A stretch of 41,263 nt of DNA, taken from a bacterium. Its GTDB lineage: Bacteria > Patescibacteriota > Patescibacteriia > UBA1558 > S5-K13. Where the stretch lies: NCBI GenBank assembly GCA_029555085.1, contig JAKPTO010000013.1:1-41263 (forward strand). The letters run 5' to 3'. Made by a program: the position numbers and the translations under genes. The notes below the pieces were generated by a model that saw only the letters and a program-made list of their open reading frames with translations, did no database searches and was not told the origin of the DNA. Of the stretch, positions 8,748 to 20,825 are shown in pieces; position 1 is the first letter of the stretch; each line of letters opens with the position of its first letter.

Positions 8748-11700
8748 ATGGCGAAAAAGACTAATAGAAAATATTTTACACAGTCAATGAATGCAATACC
8801 ACTTTTAGATTTAATTGAGATACAGAAAGAATCTTATTTATGGTTTTTTAAAAAAGGATTAAAGGAATTGTTTGAGGAGATTTCTCCTATTAGAGATTTT
8901 TCGGGACGTGATTTGGAGTTGTATTTTTTAGATTATAGATTGGAAGACCCAAAGTTTGATGAAGTTTACGCAAGAGAAAGAAATACAACTTATGAAGCAC
9001 CTCTTAGAGTTAAAACAAAATTAAAAAATACAAGAACAGGAGAAAGCAAAGAACAGGAAATATATTTAGGAGACTTTCCGCTCATGACAGATAAGGGAAC
9101 TTTTATTATAAATGGAGTAGAACGCGTGGTTGTATCTCAACTTGTGAGAAGCGCTGGTGCTTTTTTTACATCCCAGAACTATTTAGGTAGAAATTATTAT
9201 GGGGCAAAAATTATTCCAAATCGCGGAGCTTGGCTTGAAATAGAAACAGATCCAAAGAAAAAGGTTTTATATGTTTCTATAGATAGAAAAAGAAAAGTTG
9301 CAGTTACATCACTACTTAGAGCATTTGGTTATTCAGAGGAAAAAGAAATAATTGATTTATTTAAAGATATAGATAATCATCCAGAAGTAAGTTTTATAAA
9401 AAATACAATTGAGAAGGATTTAGCAAAAAATCAAGATGAAGGTCTAATAGAGGTTTATAAAAGAATAAGACCAGGTGATTTAGCAACAGCTGATAATGCT
9501 AAATCACTTATTTTTTCAATGTTTTTTGATTTTAATAGATATGATTTAGCAACTGTTGGTCGTTATAAATTAAATAAAAGATTCAACAGAGATTATCCAA
9601 TAACAAATGAAAATAGAACATTGAAAAAAGAAGATTTAATAGATGTTGTAAGAGAAATTATAAGATTAAATTTAACTCAGGAAGCAGCCGATGATATTGA
9701 TCATTTGGGAAATAGACGCGTAAGAGCAGTTGGCGAGCTAATTCAAAATAGATTTAGAATTGGACTCGCAAGAATGGAAAGAATTATAAAAGACAGAATG
9801 TCTACAGCTGATATTGAAACCCTTACACCAAACTTACTTATAAATGCAAAACCAGTTATTGGTGCAATTAGAGAATTTTTTATGTCATCTCAACTTTCAC
9901 AATTTATGGATCAGATAAACCCACTTGCAGAATTAGAACACAAGAGAAGATTATCAGCGCTTGGTCCAGGTGGACTTTCAAGAGAAAGAGCTGGATTTGA
10001 AGTTAGAGATGTGCATCGTAGCCACTATGGAAGAATTTGTCCTATTCAAACACCTGAGGGACCAAATATTGGTCTTGTTGGACATCTAGCTTCTTATGCG
10101 CGAATAAATGAATATGGATTTATTGAAACACCATTTAGAAAAGTAATTCATGATGTAAAAGTTAGCGACACCGAATATTTAATTGGAGAAACAACAAGAT
10201 CTGATGTTTTAGATCCAAAAAATAAAAAAATTATTTTAAAAAAGGGAACAAAAATCGATAATAAAATAGTAAAAGAACTTTCCAAATATAACGATCTAAT
10301 CATTCCTATTATTCCAAGAGTTACAGATGAAATAATTTACATTGATGCATTTGAGGAGGAAAAAGGAACAACAACTGCCGCAACAACTCCAATTGATAAA
10401 GATGGATATTTTATAAACGAACAATCAGAAATGAGAATACATGGGCAACCTTCTTTTGATGATGTGTCTCGTATTGATTATATGGATGTTGCGCCAAATC
10501 AAATTATTTCAATTGCAACATCGCTTATTCCATTTTTAGAACATGATGATGCTGTTCGTGCTCTTATGGGATCAAATATGCAGAGACAAGCAGTTTCACT
10601 TATTCATCCAGAGGCCCCAATTATTGGAACTGGTGTCGAGAGACATGCGGCTGAAGACAGTGGTCAGGTTGTAAGAGCTAAACAAGACGGAAAAGTTAAA
10701 TTAGTTCAATCAGATCAAATAATTATTCAAGGGAAAGATGGAGCAGAATATTGTTATAATTTATCAAAGTTTGCAAGATCCAATGCCTCAACTTGTATGA
10801 ATCAACATCCCATAGTAGATAAAGGTGAAGATGTAAAAAAGGGAGATGTTATAGCAGACGGAGCCGCAATTGATAATGGAGAGTTAGCTCTTGGAAAGAA
10901 TGTTTTGGTTGCATACATGCCTTGGGAAGGTGGAAACTTTGAGGACGCTGTACTTATTTCACAAAGATTAGTGAAAGATGATTTATATACATCAATTCAT
11001 ATTGAAAATTATTCAATAGAAGTTAGGGAAACAAAACTTGGGCCAGAAGTTGTAACTCGAGATATTCCAAATATTGGAGAGGAGAGATTAAAAAATCTTG
11101 ACAGAGATGGAATTATAAGAATTGGAGCAACAGTTAAATCCGGAGATATATTAATTGGAAAAATTACACCAAAAGGAGAAACAGAATTATCAGCTGAGGA
11201 AAAATTACTTAGAGCAATTTTTGGTGAAAAAGCAAAGGATGTAAAAGATTCGTCTTTGTATCTTGAACATGGGGAAAATGGAAAAGTTGTTGATATAAAA
11301 TATTTTACAAGAAAGAATGGAGACAAGCTCCCAGCAGGAGTAATTCAGACAATTCAAGTTTCAGTTGCTCAACTTAGAAAGGTTCAGATAGGAGATAAGA
11401 TGGCTGGACGTCACGGAAATAAGGGAGTCATATCAAGAATTATTCCTGAAGAAGATATGCCATTTATGGAAGATGGTACTCCTGTTGATATGATTTTAAA
11501 TCCACTCGGAATAATTTCTCGTATGAATTTGGGGCAAGTTTTGGAAAATCATTTGGGTTTAGCTGCAAAGAAATTGGGATATAAAGTGGCTACACCATCT
11601 CTAAACGGAGTAACGATAGAACAGATAAAAGAAGAACTTAATAAAGCGCAAATGCCAGAAAATGGTAAGGTCCAATTGTATGATGGAAAAACAGGTGAGC

Positions 11701-12200
11701 CATTTGACAATAAAACAACAGTCGGAATTTCATATATGTTAAAACTTAATCACTTAGTTGAAGACAAAATTCACGCAAGATCAATTGGCCCATACTCGCT
11801 TATTACACAACAACCACTTGGTGGAAAAGCGCAATTTGGAGGTCAACGTTTTGGAGAAATGGAGGTTTGGGCACTTGAAGCATATGGCGCAGCACATATA
11901 TTACAAGAAATTCTTACAATAAAATCAGATGATGTAAATGGAAGAAGTAGAGCTTATGAAGCAATTATTAAATGTGAGGAAATTGAAAAAGTAAGCGTTC
12001 CAGAATCATTTAATGTATTAATAAACGAATTAAAAGCTCTCGGTATAAATGTTGAGATGTTAAACAACAATGAAGTTGTAAAAATTTCTGACAGAGAAGA
12101 AACAAAAGAACAAGAAGAAAAACAAGAGGAGCAAGAGGAAGAAGAAAATCGCGAAGTAGAGAAATTAAAACAACAAGAAACAAAAGCAGAAACAGAATAA
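8748..12200 (+). CDS. rpoB: DNA-directed RNA polymerase subunit beta
   Basis: [64 protein letters not shown]. Confidence 0.99.
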   Translation: MAKKTNRKYFTQSMNAIPLLDLIEIQKESYLWFFKKGLKELFEEISPIRDFSGRDLELYFLDYRLEDPKFDEVYARERNTTYEAPLRVKTKLKNTRTGESKEQEIYLGDFPLMTDKGTFIINGVERVVVSQLVRSAGAFFTSQNYLGRNYYGAKIIPNRGAWLEIETDPKKKVLYVSIDRKRKVAVTSLLRAFGYSEEKEIIDLFKDIDNHPEVSFIKNTIEKDLAKNQDEGLIEVYKRIRPGDLATADNAKSLIFSMFFDFNRYDLATVGRYKLNKRFNRDYPITNENRTLKKEDLIDVVREIIRLNLTQEAADDIDHLGNRRVRAVGELIQNRFRIGLARMERIIKDRMSTADIETLTPNLLINAKPVIGAIREFFMSSQLSQFMDQINPLAELEHKRRLSALGPGGLSRERAGFEVRDVHRSHYGRICPIQTPEGPNIGLVGHLASYARINEYGFIETPFRKVIHDVKVSDTEYLIGETTRSDVLDPKNKKIILKKGTKIDNKIVKELSKYNDLIIPIIPRVTDEIIYIDAFEEEKGTTTAATTPIDKDGYFINEQSEMRIHGQPSFDDVSRIDYMDVAPNQIISIATSLIPFLEHDDAVRALMGSNMQRQAVSLIHPEAPIIGTGVERHAAEDSGQVVRAKQDGKVKLVQSDQIIIQGKDGAEYCYNLSKFARSNASTCMNQHPIVDKGEDVKKGDVIADGAAIDNGELALGKNVLVAYMPWEGGNFEDAVLISQRLVKDDLYTSIHIENYSIEVRETKLGPEVVTRDIPNIGEERLKNLDRDGIIRIGATVKSGDILIGKITPKGETELSAEEKLLRAIFGEKAKDVKDSSLYLEHGENGKVVDIKYFTRKNGDKLPAGVIQTIQVSVAQLRKVQIGDKMAGRHGNKGVISRIIPEEDMPFMEDGTPVDMILNPLGIISRMNLGQVLENHLGLAAKKLGYKVATPSLNGVTIEQIKEELNKAQMPENGKVQLYDGKTGEPFDNKTTVGISYMLKLNHLVEDKIHARSIGPYSLITQQPLGGKAQFGGQRFGEMEVWALEAYGAAHILQEILTIKSDDVNGRSRAYEAIIKCEEIEKVSVPESFNVLINELKALGINVEMLNNNEVVKISDREETKEQEEKQEEQEEEENREVEKLKQQETKAETE

Positions 12201-12241
12201 ATAATTTTATAATTTTTTAATATTTTAATTTTAACAATATT

Positions 12242-15200
12242 ATGGCTACTCCCTCATCAACAAAAACAACTATAGTGCCAGGTGATTCAGGAATAAAACT
12301 ACCTCAGTTTGATTCAATAAAAATTACACTGGCTTCACCAGATCAAATAAAGCAATGGTCTCATGGAGAGGTTTTAAAACCAGAGACGATTAATTATAGA
12401 ACACAAAAACCAGAAAAAGACGGATTATTTTGTGAAAAAATATTTGGTCCAACTAAGGACTGGGAATGTTATTGTGGAAAATATAAAAGAATAAGGTACA
12501 GAGGAATTGTTTGTGACAAATGTGGTGTTGAGGTTACGAGAAAAAATGTAAGACGTGAAAGGTTTGGACATATTGAGCTTTCAGCGCCAGTTTCTCATAT
12601 TTGGTTTTTACGCGGTGTTCCTTCAAGAATTGGAATAGTTCTTGATTTATCAATTCAACAACTTGAAAGAGTTGTCTATTTTGCAAATTTTATTATTACT
12701 GAAGTAGATGAAGAATTAAAGAAAGAAACATTACTCCAAATAAATCAAGAATTAAAACAAAAAACCAAAACAATTACTAAAAAATGTGAAACAGATATTT
12801 TAGAGATTGATCAAAAATTGGAAGAAGCCAGTAGCTCAAAAGACACAAAATTAATTGAAAAATTAAATAAAGACAAGGAGAACATTTTAGCTGTACACGA
12901 TAAAGAACTCGCAAAATTAAACGATGCTGGTGAGTTAGCGAAAAAAGAATTGAAACAAATAAAAGTAATGAGAATTATCTCAGAAAGTAAATATAGAGAA
13001 TTGTCATTAAGGTATGGACATGTATTTACAGCAGACATCGGGGCAGAGGCCATCAGAAAATTACTTCAAAAAATTAATTTAGAAGAGTTACTTCAAGATA
13101 TAAATGAAAAGGCAAAATCAGCTCCAGCTTCAAAACAGAAAAAATTAGTAAGACGCGCAAGATTAATCCAAAATTTTATAAAAAATAATATTAGACCAGA
13201 GTGGATGATACTTACATCTATTCCTGTTATTCCTCCAGATTTAAGACCAATGGTTCAGCTTGATGGTGGAAGATTTGCAACATCTGATTTAAATGATTTA
13301 TACAGAAGAGTTATAAATAGAAATAATAGATTAAAAAGATTAAGAGATTTAAATGCGCCTGAGGTAATACTTAGAAATGAAAAAAGAATGTTGCAAGAAG
13401 CAGTTGACGCTTTAATTGATAATAATGCAAGACATGGGAAAACAGTTACCGCCTCAACTGGACAAAAAAGAATGCTTAAATCTCTCGCGGATATGTTAAA
13501 AGGAAAACAAGGAAGATTTAGAAGAAATTTATTAGGCAAGAGGGTTGATTATTCTGGTCGCTCGGTAATTGTTGTCGGGCCAGATTTGAAATTGCACGAA
13601 TGTGGTCTTCCAAAAATAATGGCACTTGAACTTTTTAAACCATTTGTAATTGCAAAATTAATACAAAGAGAAATTGTTCATAATGTAAGAAGCGCAAAAA
13701 GATATATTGATATGGGATATGATGAGGTTTGGGATATTTTAGAGGAAATTACAACAGATGCATACGTGCTTTTAAATAGAGCTCCAACTCTTCATAGATT
13801 AGGTATTCAGGCATTTAAACCAAAATTAATTGAAGGAAAAGCTATTAGAATTCATCCAATGGTTTGTACTGCTTTTAATGCTGATTTTGACGGAGATCAA
13901 ATGGCTGTTCATGTTCCGCTATCTAAGGAAGCGATATATGAAGCTTCTGAAATAATGCTTTCATCAAAGAATTTATTAAAACCAGCAACAGGGGATCCTA
14001 TTATTACCCCAACGCAAGATATGGTTTGGGGAGGAAATTATTTGACATGTATACCAGAAGAAGACCTAGAGGACGATAAGATAAAAACCTTTGCAGACAA
14101 AGAAGAAGCTCAAACAGCTTATGATTTAGGAAAAATTGGATTAAGAGAATTGATAAAAGTTAGAATGAAAGATGGAATTATAAAAACATCTGTTGGTAGA
14201 ATTATATTTAATAAAATTTTACCTGAGAAGTTAAGATTTTTTAATAGCGAAACGCAATCAGGAACATTGAAAGATTTAGTTGCAAAAACACTTGAAATAT
14301 ATGGCGATGAAAAAACAATTGAATTTTTAGATAGGCTTAAAAAATTAACACTTAAATTTATTACAAAGTCTGGTTTGTCTTGGAGTATGTTAGACATCCC
14401 AGTTTTAGAGGATAAAAAAGAAATAATAGAAAATGCAAATAAAGAAGTTATGAAAATTCAGGAATTATATGAGGATGGATTTTTAACAAACAGAGAAAGA
14501 TACGTAAAGGTGGTGGAAATTTGGACCGGAGTAAAGAATTTAATTACTGAAAAAGGAAAGGGAGTTTTTTATAAGGACAATTCAATATATTCAATGATTA
14601 ACTCAGGAGCTAGAGGTTCTTGGAGTCAAATGATTCAAATTATGGGTATGAAGGGTCTTGTAATTAATCCAGCTGGTGAGATTATAGAACTTCCAGTTAA
14701 AGCAAATTTTAATGAAGGACTTGATGTTTTAGAGTTCTTTATATCAACTCACGGTACTAGAAAGGGACTTTCAGATACAGCTCTAAGAACTGCTAGTGCA
14801 GGATATTTAACAAGAAGATTGGTGGATGTTTGTCAGGACATTTTAATTTTAGAAGAAGACTGTAAGGATAAGGAAGGAAGAATAATTACAAAAGAAGAAT
14901 CAGAAGACATGGGAAAAACACTTGGTCAGAGAGTGCTTGGCAGAACAACAATTGACGAAATAAAAAACCCAGAAACCAAAGAAGTAATAGTTAAAAAAGA
15001 CACAATTATAGATAAACAGACGTCAGTATTAATTGATAAATTGGGAATAAATGAAGTAAAAATAAGATCCTTATTTACTTGCAAGGCAATAAATGGTGTT
15101 TGTCAAAAGTGCTATGGTTGGGATTTGGGACAAAATAAGTTGGTCAAAAAAGGAACAGCAGTTGGAATTATCGCAGCTCAATCAATCGGTGAGCCAGGAA

Positions 15201-16141
15201 CTCAACTTACAATGAGAACTTTTCATACCGGAGGTATTGCTGGTGGGGATATTACGCAAGGTTTACCAAGAGTTGAAGAAATTTTTGAAGTTAGAACTCC
15301 AAAGATGCAAGCTGTGATAAGTGAAGTTTCTGGAAAAGTAAAAATAACAGATGTTGAAGCGGATGGAAAAAAGAAATCAAAATTAATACAAATATTTTCA
15401 GAGGAAAATGTATTAGAAACATACGAAGTTCCAGAAGGAGCAAAATTATTAGTTGAGGATAAAAAGAATATAAAGAAAAAACAAGAACTTTATGAAGTGG
15501 ATGGTGAGAAGGTAAAATCTCTAAACGAGGGAATTGTTAATATCAAGAAAGGAAAAGTAATCGAGATAATTGCGACAAAGCCAATAGTCGCAGAATACAT
15601 TGTTCCGAATGAAATTAATATTTGGGTAAAAGATGGTGAAATAGTTCCAGAAGGAACACAATTAACCGAGGGAAGTATTAATTTGAAAAAATTATACAAA
15701 ATAAAGGGAGAAGAGGAAGTTCAAAAATATATTATAAAAGAAATCCAGCGTATTTATTCTTCTCAAGGACAAAAATTAAATGATAAACATATTGAACTTG
15801 TATGTAAGCAATTGTTTTCAAGAGTATATGTTGATGATTCTGGAGATACTGATTTTGTTCCAGGTGAAATTATTACAAAAGCGCAATTCGCTATATCAAA
15901 CAAAGAAATGAAAGAAGCTGGTAAAAAACAATTAAAAGGCAGAGTACTTTTACTTGGTATGACAAAAGCATCTCTTACATCTGATTCATTTTTGTCAGCA
16001 GCATCATTCCAGGAAACAGCAAGGGTATTAATAGGTGGTTCTCTAAAAGGACAAGTGGATCATTTAAGAGGATTAAAAGAAAATGTAATTATCGGAAGAT
16101 TAATTCCAGCCGGGACAGGTTATGGACTAAAAGAAGAATAG
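12242..16141 (+). CDS. rpoC: DNA-directed RNA polymerase subunit beta'
   Basis: [24 protein letters not shown] zinc site; [16 protein letters not shown] catalytic motif; [21 protein letters not shown]. Confidence 0.99.
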   Translation: MATPSSTKTTIVPGDSGIKLPQFDSIKITLASPDQIKQWSHGEVLKPETINYRTQKPEKDGLFCEKIFGPTKDWECYCGKYKRIRYRGIVCDKCGVEVTRKNVRRERFGHIELSAPVSHIWFLRGVPSRIGIVLDLSIQQLERVVYFANFIITEVDEELKKETLLQINQELKQKTKTITKKCETDILEIDQKLEEASSSKDTKLIEKLNKDKENILAVHDKELAKLNDAGELAKKELKQIKVMRIISESKYRELSLRYGHVFTADIGAEAIRKLLQKINLEELLQDINEKAKSAPASKQKKLVRRARLIQNFIKNNIRPEWMILTSIPVIPPDLRPMVQLDGGRFATSDLNDLYRRVINRNNRLKRLRDLNAPEVILRNEKRMLQEAVDALIDNNARHGKTVTASTGQKRMLKSLADMLKGKQGRFRRNLLGKRVDYSGRSVIVVGPDLKLHECGLPKIMALELFKPFVIAKLIQREIVHNVRSAKRYIDMGYDEVWDILEEITTDAYVLLNRAPTLHRLGIQAFKPKLIEGKAIRIHPMVCTAFNADFDGDQMAVHVPLSKEAIYEASEIMLSSKNLLKPATGDPIITPTQDMVWGGNYLTCIPEEDLEDDKIKTFADKEEAQTAYDLGKIGLRELIKVRMKDGIIKTSVGRIIFNKILPEKLRFFNSETQSGTLKDLVAKTLEIYGDEKTIEFLDRLKKLTLKFITKSGLSWSMLDIPVLEDKKEIIENANKEVMKIQELYEDGFLTNRERYVKVVEIWTGVKNLITEKGKGVFYKDNSIYSMINSGARGSWSQMIQIMGMKGLVINPAGEIIELPVKANFNEGLDVLEFFISTHGTRKGLSDTALRTASAGYLTRRLVDVCQDILILEEDCKDKEGRIITKEESEDMGKTLGQRVLGRTTIDEIKNPETKEVIVKKDTIIDKQTSVLIDKLGINEVKIRSLFTCKAINGVCQKCYGWDLGQNKLVKKGTAVGIIAAQSIGEPGTQLTMRTFHTGGIAGGDITQGLPRVEEIFEVRTPKMQAVISEVSGKVKITDVEADGKKKSKLIQIFSEENVLETYEVPEGAKLLVEDKKNIKKKQELYEVDGEKVKSLNEGIVNIKKGKVIEIIATKPIVAEYIVPNEINIWVKDGEIVPEGTQLTEGSINLKKLYKIKGEEEVQKYIIKEIQRIYSSQGQKLNDKHIELVCKQLFSRVYVDDSGDTDFVPGEIITKAQFAISNKEMKEAGKKQLKGRVLLLGMTKASLTSDSFLSAASFQETARVLIGGSLKGQVDHLRGLKENVIIGRLIPAGTGYGLKEE

Positions 16142-16159
16142 ATAGATTTTTGTATATAG

Positions 16160-16192
16160 AAACATCTCTCTTTTGAGGGATGTTTTGTTTTT
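16160..16192 (+). terminator. Intrinsic terminator after rpoC
   Basis: aaacatctctc tttt gagggatgtttt + T-rich tail. Confidence 0.75.
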
Positions 16193-16309
16193 GTTTTAAG
16201 TTCGTTGTGTTATAATAGTTTCTAATAAAGACGGATAAGTTCAAGATTGAAATAAACAAGAATATGAAAAAATTCAAAAGTGTTATTTATTAACTATTCT
16301 ATTAGAAAT

Positions 16310-16384
16310 GCGGGTGTCGTATAGTGGTTATTACGCCAGCTTCCCAAGCTGAAAACGGCGGTTCGATTCCGCTCATCCGCTCCA
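16310..16384 (+). tRNA. tRNA-Gly(CCC), CCA encoded
   Basis: gcgggtg...catccgctcca; anticodon loop ttcccaa; T-arm gcggttcgattccgc. Confidence 0.92.
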
Positions 16385-16392
16385 TTTAAAAG

Positions 16393-16417
16393 AACCTATT
16401 TTCATTGGGTTTTTTTG
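16393..16417 (+). terminator. Terminator after tRNA-Gly
   Basis: aacctattttcattgggttttttt. Confidence 0.6.
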
Positions 16418-16503
16418 ATGCTTCTAAATATAGGTTAGAATTGAAATATGTTTTTGTTAAGATTAATGATATAATTATTATACATAATTAATATATAAAA
16501 AAT

Positions 16504-18354
16504 ATGAAAAAATTGAATATATTTTTGTTTTTTACAATTTTTGTAATTGTTTCATTTTGTTTTGTAAATAAATCTCTCGCCGATACAATTTTAACAGATG
16601 AGGATATTAGTAATTTATTAAATACTTTATTAAGTAGTAATGGACCCATTCTATCAATGATTGCGCAACCCGACGGAAAAATATTGTTAGGAAAAGATCC
16701 AGGCATATTAGATGTAGTAGATATGCTAGATGATGATGTAGATGATGATACTAGAAAAGATCTAATCGTAAGGTTGAATGCAGATGGCTCACCTGATACA
16801 AGTTTTAAACTACAAGGACTGTATGATTTTAAGGAGTATATTTTTGATTTAGCAATTCAACCAGATGGAAAAATAGTGGTAGTAGGGGATTTAGGTATTG
16901 ATAATGCATACGGTATTATGAGGTTGAATTCGGATGGTTCTTTGGATACCGATTTTAAACCCCAAACAGATATTTCTTATAGATTCATAAAAGCATTGTC
17001 TATACAACAAAATGGGAAAATAATAATAGGGGGAGATCTACCATGGCGTGGTATTGGTGGTATTGCAAGATTGAATACTGACGGCTCGTTTGATACAAGT
17101 TTTGATATTGGAACGGGAACAGATCATTCTGTCCTTGATTTAGCAATTCAACCAGATGGAAAAATAATTATTGGAGGTTATTTTGAACAATACAATGGTG
17201 TATCAAGAAGCGGTATTGCAAGATTGAATACTGACGGCTCGCTTGATACAAGTTTTAATGCACTTTTAGATAGAGACGAAAATATGTTGCGCGCAGGTGT
17301 TGAGCATATAGTTTTTGGCCCAGATGGAAAAATAATTATTGGAGGTTACTTTACAACATGTAGTGACATAGAGAGGAATAACATCGCAAGACTTAATTCA
17401 GATGGTTCGCTTGATACAAGTTTTGACCCCGGAGTTGATATAAATTTTAATTCTATAAAGGCGTTAGCTGTACAACAAGATGGAAGGGTAATAGTAACCG
17501 GGTATGATAATAAGAAAAATTTAGATTATATTATAAGACTTAATTCAGATGGTTCGCGTGATACAAATTTTGATTCAGGAATAATGGTTAATGGTGATAT
17601 TAATAGCCTAATTATTCAACCAGATGGAAAAATAATTATTGGAGGTGATTTTGTATTATATGGTTTTTCATTAGCAACAAAGTATCACTTCGCAAGACTT
17701 AATTCAGATGGTTCGCTTGATACAAGTTTTGGAATGGAAATGTTAGATGATCCAATTATTAGTACAGTAGCCCAATCAATAGAATCCTCAACAAGCAACG
17801 ATATAGTAACTCAATTAGCACCAACAAGACTAAAAGGACAATTATTATTAGCAGTAGAAGATAAAGGAAGAATATGGTATGTAAATCCAGATGATTCAAA
17901 AAGATATGAAGTAACATTTGCTAATGCGCTTCCTTTATTTGAAAAACTATCTTTAGGAATATCTAATAAAGATTTAAATCAAATATCAGAAACAAAATCA
18001 ACAACCTTAGGAAATAGACTAAAGGGAAAATTACTTCTACAAGTAGAAGATAGAGGAAGAATATGGTATATAGATTTAAAAGGTATGAAACACGAAGTAA
18101 CATGGGATAATTTAATGGATTTATTCACTAAACTTTCTCTTGGGATAACAAATAAGGATTTGAATAAAATTACTAAAGTTGATATTCAAATAGATGTTAG
18201 TTTAGATACAGATGGAGATGGTTTAACAGACACTCAAGAGGCAATATATGGGACAGATCCAAATAATCCAGATACAGATGGAGATGGATACTTAGATGGT
18301 GATGAAGTAAAACATGGTTATGATCCAACAATAGCAGGTGATGCGAGATTATAA
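16504..18354 (+). CDS. Secreted delta-60-repeat (beta-propeller-like) surface protein with two 'GRIWYV' modules and a C-terminal DTDGDG Ca-binding-like tail
   Basis: Signal peptide; repeated [12 protein letters not shown]...[68 protein letters not shown]. Confidence 0.88.
   Translation: MKKLNIFLFFTIFVIVSFCFVNKSLADTILTDEDISNLLNTLLSSNGPILSMIAQPDGKILLGKDPGILDVVDMLDDDVDDDTRKDLIVRLNADGSPDTSFKLQGLYDFKEYIFDLAIQPDGKIVVVGDLGIDNAYGIMRLNSDGSLDTDFKPQTDISYRFIKALSIQQNGKIIIGGDLPWRGIGGIARLNTDGSFDTSFDIGTGTDHSVLDLAIQPDGKIIIGGYFEQYNGVSRSGIARLNTDGSLDTSFNALLDRDENMLRAGVEHIVFGPDGKIIIGGYFTTCSDIERNNIARLNSDGSLDTSFDPGVDINFNSIKALAVQQDGRVIVTGYDNKKNLDYIIRLNSDGSRDTNFDSGIMVNGDINSLIIQPDGKIIIGGDFVLYGFSLATKYHFARLNSDGSLDTSFGMEMLDDPIISTVAQSIESSTSNDIVTQLAPTRLKGQLLLAVEDKGRIWYVNPDDSKRYEVTFANALPLFEKLSLGISNKDLNQISETKSTTLGNRLKGKLLLQVEDRGRIWYIDLKGMKHEVTWDNLMDLFTKLSLGITNKDLNKITKVDIQIDVSLDTDGDGLTDTQEAIYGTDPNNPDTDGDGYLDGDEVKHGYDPTIAGDARL
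17829..18185 (+). repeat. Duplicated 'GRIWYV' module, copy A
   Basis: ~350 bp nearly identical to 18649-19006. Confidence 0.9.
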
Positions 18355-18443
18355 ACACTAAAATAGAATAAGTTATTAAATAATTTTAATATTCTTTATA
18401 ATCATATTTTTAACCTCTATAACTAAGGAGTTTTAAATCAAAG

Positions 18444-18468
18444 AAAGCCCACTTCTGGCGGGTTTTTG
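18444..18468 (+). terminator. Intrinsic terminator
   Basis: aaagcccacttctggcgggttttt. Confidence 0.65.
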
Positions 18469-18562
18469 GTATTTTTAGGTATGGGTTAGAGGGGGAATGG
18501 TTTTTGTTTTATTAAATTATTGATATAATTATTGTAATGATTAAGAATTAAAATAGAATATT

Positions 18563-19666
18563 ATGAAAAAAATATTTATATGTATAATATTAGTATTGTT
18601 TAGTTTTAATTGTGCTATTGCAGCAAGTACAGATAATAATTTATCAAACAAACTAAAAGGACACTTGCTTCTACAAGTAGAAGACAAAGGAAGAATATGG
18701 TATGTAAATCCAGGTGATTTAAAAAGATATGAAGTAACATTTGCTAATGCACTTCCTTTATTTGAAAAACTATCTTTAGGAATATCCAATAAAGATTTAA
18801 ATCAAATATCAGAAACAAAATCAACAACCTTAGGAAATAGATTAAAAGGAAAATTACTTCTACAAGTAGAAGATAAAGGAAGAATATGGTATATAGATTT
18901 AAAGGGAATAAAACACGAAGTAACATGGGATAATTTAATGGATTTATTCACCAAACTTTCCCTTGGGATATCTAATAAAGATTTAAACAAAATTACTAAA
19001 GTTGATATCTTAAAAGTAGATAAAGAATATTTTTTGGTGACAAATGTAGTTGATGGTGATACTTTTGATATTGATATAAACGGAACAATAGAGAGAGTTA
19101 GGGCGATGGGCATTGATACACCAGAAACAAAGGACCCGCGTAAACCAGTGCAGTGCTTTGGTCAGGAAGCGTCTAATAAGGCCAAGGAGTTTTTATTGAA
19201 TAAAAAAGTTGTTTTAGAAAAAGATCAAACACAAGCTAAAGATAAATATGGTCGTTTATTACCATATATATTTTTAGGAGATGGGACCTTCTTTAATAAA
19301 TGGATGATTGAAAATGGTTATGCCTACGAATATACATATGATAATATTGCATACAAATATCAAAGCGAATTTAAAAACGCTCAGAAGTATGCAGAGGATA
19401 ATAAATTAGGATTGTGGTCTGACAACGCCTGTGGTGGTGATACTACAAAGTCAATTATTGTTCCAACGGATGTATCTAAGCCAATTATAACACCAGAGCA
19501 AAAACAAAATGCGGTGTGCGATTGCTCCTCTAATATATATAATTGTACAGATTTTAAAACTCAAGCAGAAGCTCAAGCCGTATATGAATGCTGTGGAGGC
19601 GTAAATAATGATATACATGGATTAGATGCGGATAGAAATGGTTGGGCATGTGAATCATTACCATAA
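18563..19666 (+). CDS. Secreted thermonuclease (SNase)-like protein with two N-terminal GRIWYV modules and a C-terminal Excalibur-like Ca-binding domain
   Basis: Signal peptide; [67 protein letters not shown]-term [26 protein letters not shown]...[18 protein letters not shown]. Confidence 0.92.
   Translation: MKKIFICIILVLFSFNCAIAASTDNNLSNKLKGHLLLQVEDKGRIWYVNPGDLKRYEVTFANALPLFEKLSLGISNKDLNQISETKSTTLGNRLKGKLLLQVEDKGRIWYIDLKGIKHEVTWDNLMDLFTKLSLGISNKDLNKITKVDILKVDKEYFLVTNVVDGDTFDIDINGTIERVRAMGIDTPETKDPRKPVQCFGQEASNKAKEFLLNKKVVLEKDQTQAKDKYGRLLPYIFLGDGTFFNKWMIENGYAYEYTYDNIAYKYQSEFKNAQKYAEDNKLGLWSDNACGGDTTKSIIVPTDVSKPIITPEQKQNAVCDCSSNIYNCTDFKTQAEAQAVYECCGGVNNDIHGLDADRNGWACESLP
18649..19006 (+). repeat. 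Duplicated 'GRIWYV' module, copy B
   Basis: Near-identical DNA to 17829-18185. Confidence 0.9.
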
Positions 19667-19982
19667 TTTACATTAAAAATATTGTGAAAAAATTTGTTAT
19701 TAATTTTTTAACAATTACTATTCTAGATCTCAAAATTAAAGAACCCACCCAAAAGAATCCATCTCTATTAATTTTTTGTTACATATAAACAGGGGTTTTG
19801 TTTTTTAAATAAATTTAAATAAAAATATTGTAAATAATAATTTTATATTATAAAAATAGAATTTTTAATTGGAATTTTTTTGGTGAGTAAGAAAAATGTA
19901 GTATTGACAAAATGTTAAATATTATACTAAAATTCTACATTAGTTAAGTAATTAACTGATAATAAATAATCCAGGAGGATTT

Positions 19983-20537
19983 ATGTTGACATTAATTTTA
20001 TGCGGACTCGTTGGATCGGCTGTTAGCTATTTATTGACGCGTAAAACCGTCGATAAGGCTGGTATGTTTCTTTTGATGATCTTGGCATTTGCTGTAGGTT
20101 TAATAGTCGGTTGTTTGTTAGTTTTTGTTTTACGTGGTGAAGGCAAGACAATCGAGTATGAATCTACTACTAAAACTAAGATTGTCTCTCTCGTTGATGA
20201 GAGTCGAATTTTTGGTAAATTATCCGGAGGGTTTTTCGTAATTACCGGATCCCTAGGTTCTGAGGAGTACTACAAATTTTATGTAGAAACCCCAGATGGA
20301 GGAAAGCAATTCCGCTCTCTTCCAGCTAGAAAGGTGGTTATATACGAGGAGAATACAAAAAATGCGTATATCTCCGAGTTAATGAAAAAAGTAGTATATC
20401 CGATAAGAACAAGAAATCGTTTGTTTATTCCGGAGTTTTTTGTTAATATCCCCGGCTCTCCAACCGGGAGATATGCTATACACGTCCCCAGTGGGACGAT
20501 CAGGGTGGAAGAAAATTTCCATCTTGATATGAAGTAG
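19983..20537 (+). CDS. Hypothetical membrane protein, two N-terminal TM segments
   Basis: SD aggagg; upstream TTGACA...TATACT-like promoter; downstream strong terminator; no recognised family. Confidence 0.8.
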   Translation: MLTLILCGLVGSAVSYLLTRKTVDKAGMFLLMILAFAVGLIVGCLLVFVLRGEGKTIEYESTTKTKIVSLVDESRIFGKLSGGFFVITGSLGSEEYYKFYVETPDGGKQFRSLPARKVVIYEENTKNAYISELMKKVVYPIRTRNRLFIPEFFVNIPGSPTGRYAIHVPSGTIRVEENFHLDMK

Positions 20538-20547
20538 TCTTTACAAC

Positions 20548-20577
20548 AAAGGAGCTGATATAAATCAGCTCCTTTTC
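20548..20577 (+). terminator. Intrinsic terminator
   Basis: aaaggagctga tataaa tcagctccttttc. Confidence 0.85.
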
Positions 20578-20825
20578 TAATATTTTTTAACATATATTCA
20601 TTATAAAATATTTTTTGTTTTGTAGTTTTTTATAGTCACATTTATAAACTCCATCCACGTTTAAAAATACGGAAAGAACCAAGGATTTTCAATGACAACG
20701 AATTATCTGCCAAAAGATCAGTATTGTTTTTTTAATCAAATTCGTGATATTTTCTACATTATTCAAAAAGCTTCAAAAATGCTATAATACTTGTATAAAT
20801 TATTTAAAATAATTATTTTTTATTT

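Noticed and set aside
8748-16141. Inteins or introns in rpoB/rpoC
   Set aside because: Catalytic motifs are contiguous and lengths (1150 and 1299 aa) are normal for bacterial subunits.
16657-17740. Repetitive DNA in the delta-60 protein as a possible CRISPR/tandem array
   Set aside because: Repeats are in-frame coding units ([10 protein letters not shown]...[12 protein letters not shown]) of a beta-propeller-like protein, not spacer-separated palindromic repeats.
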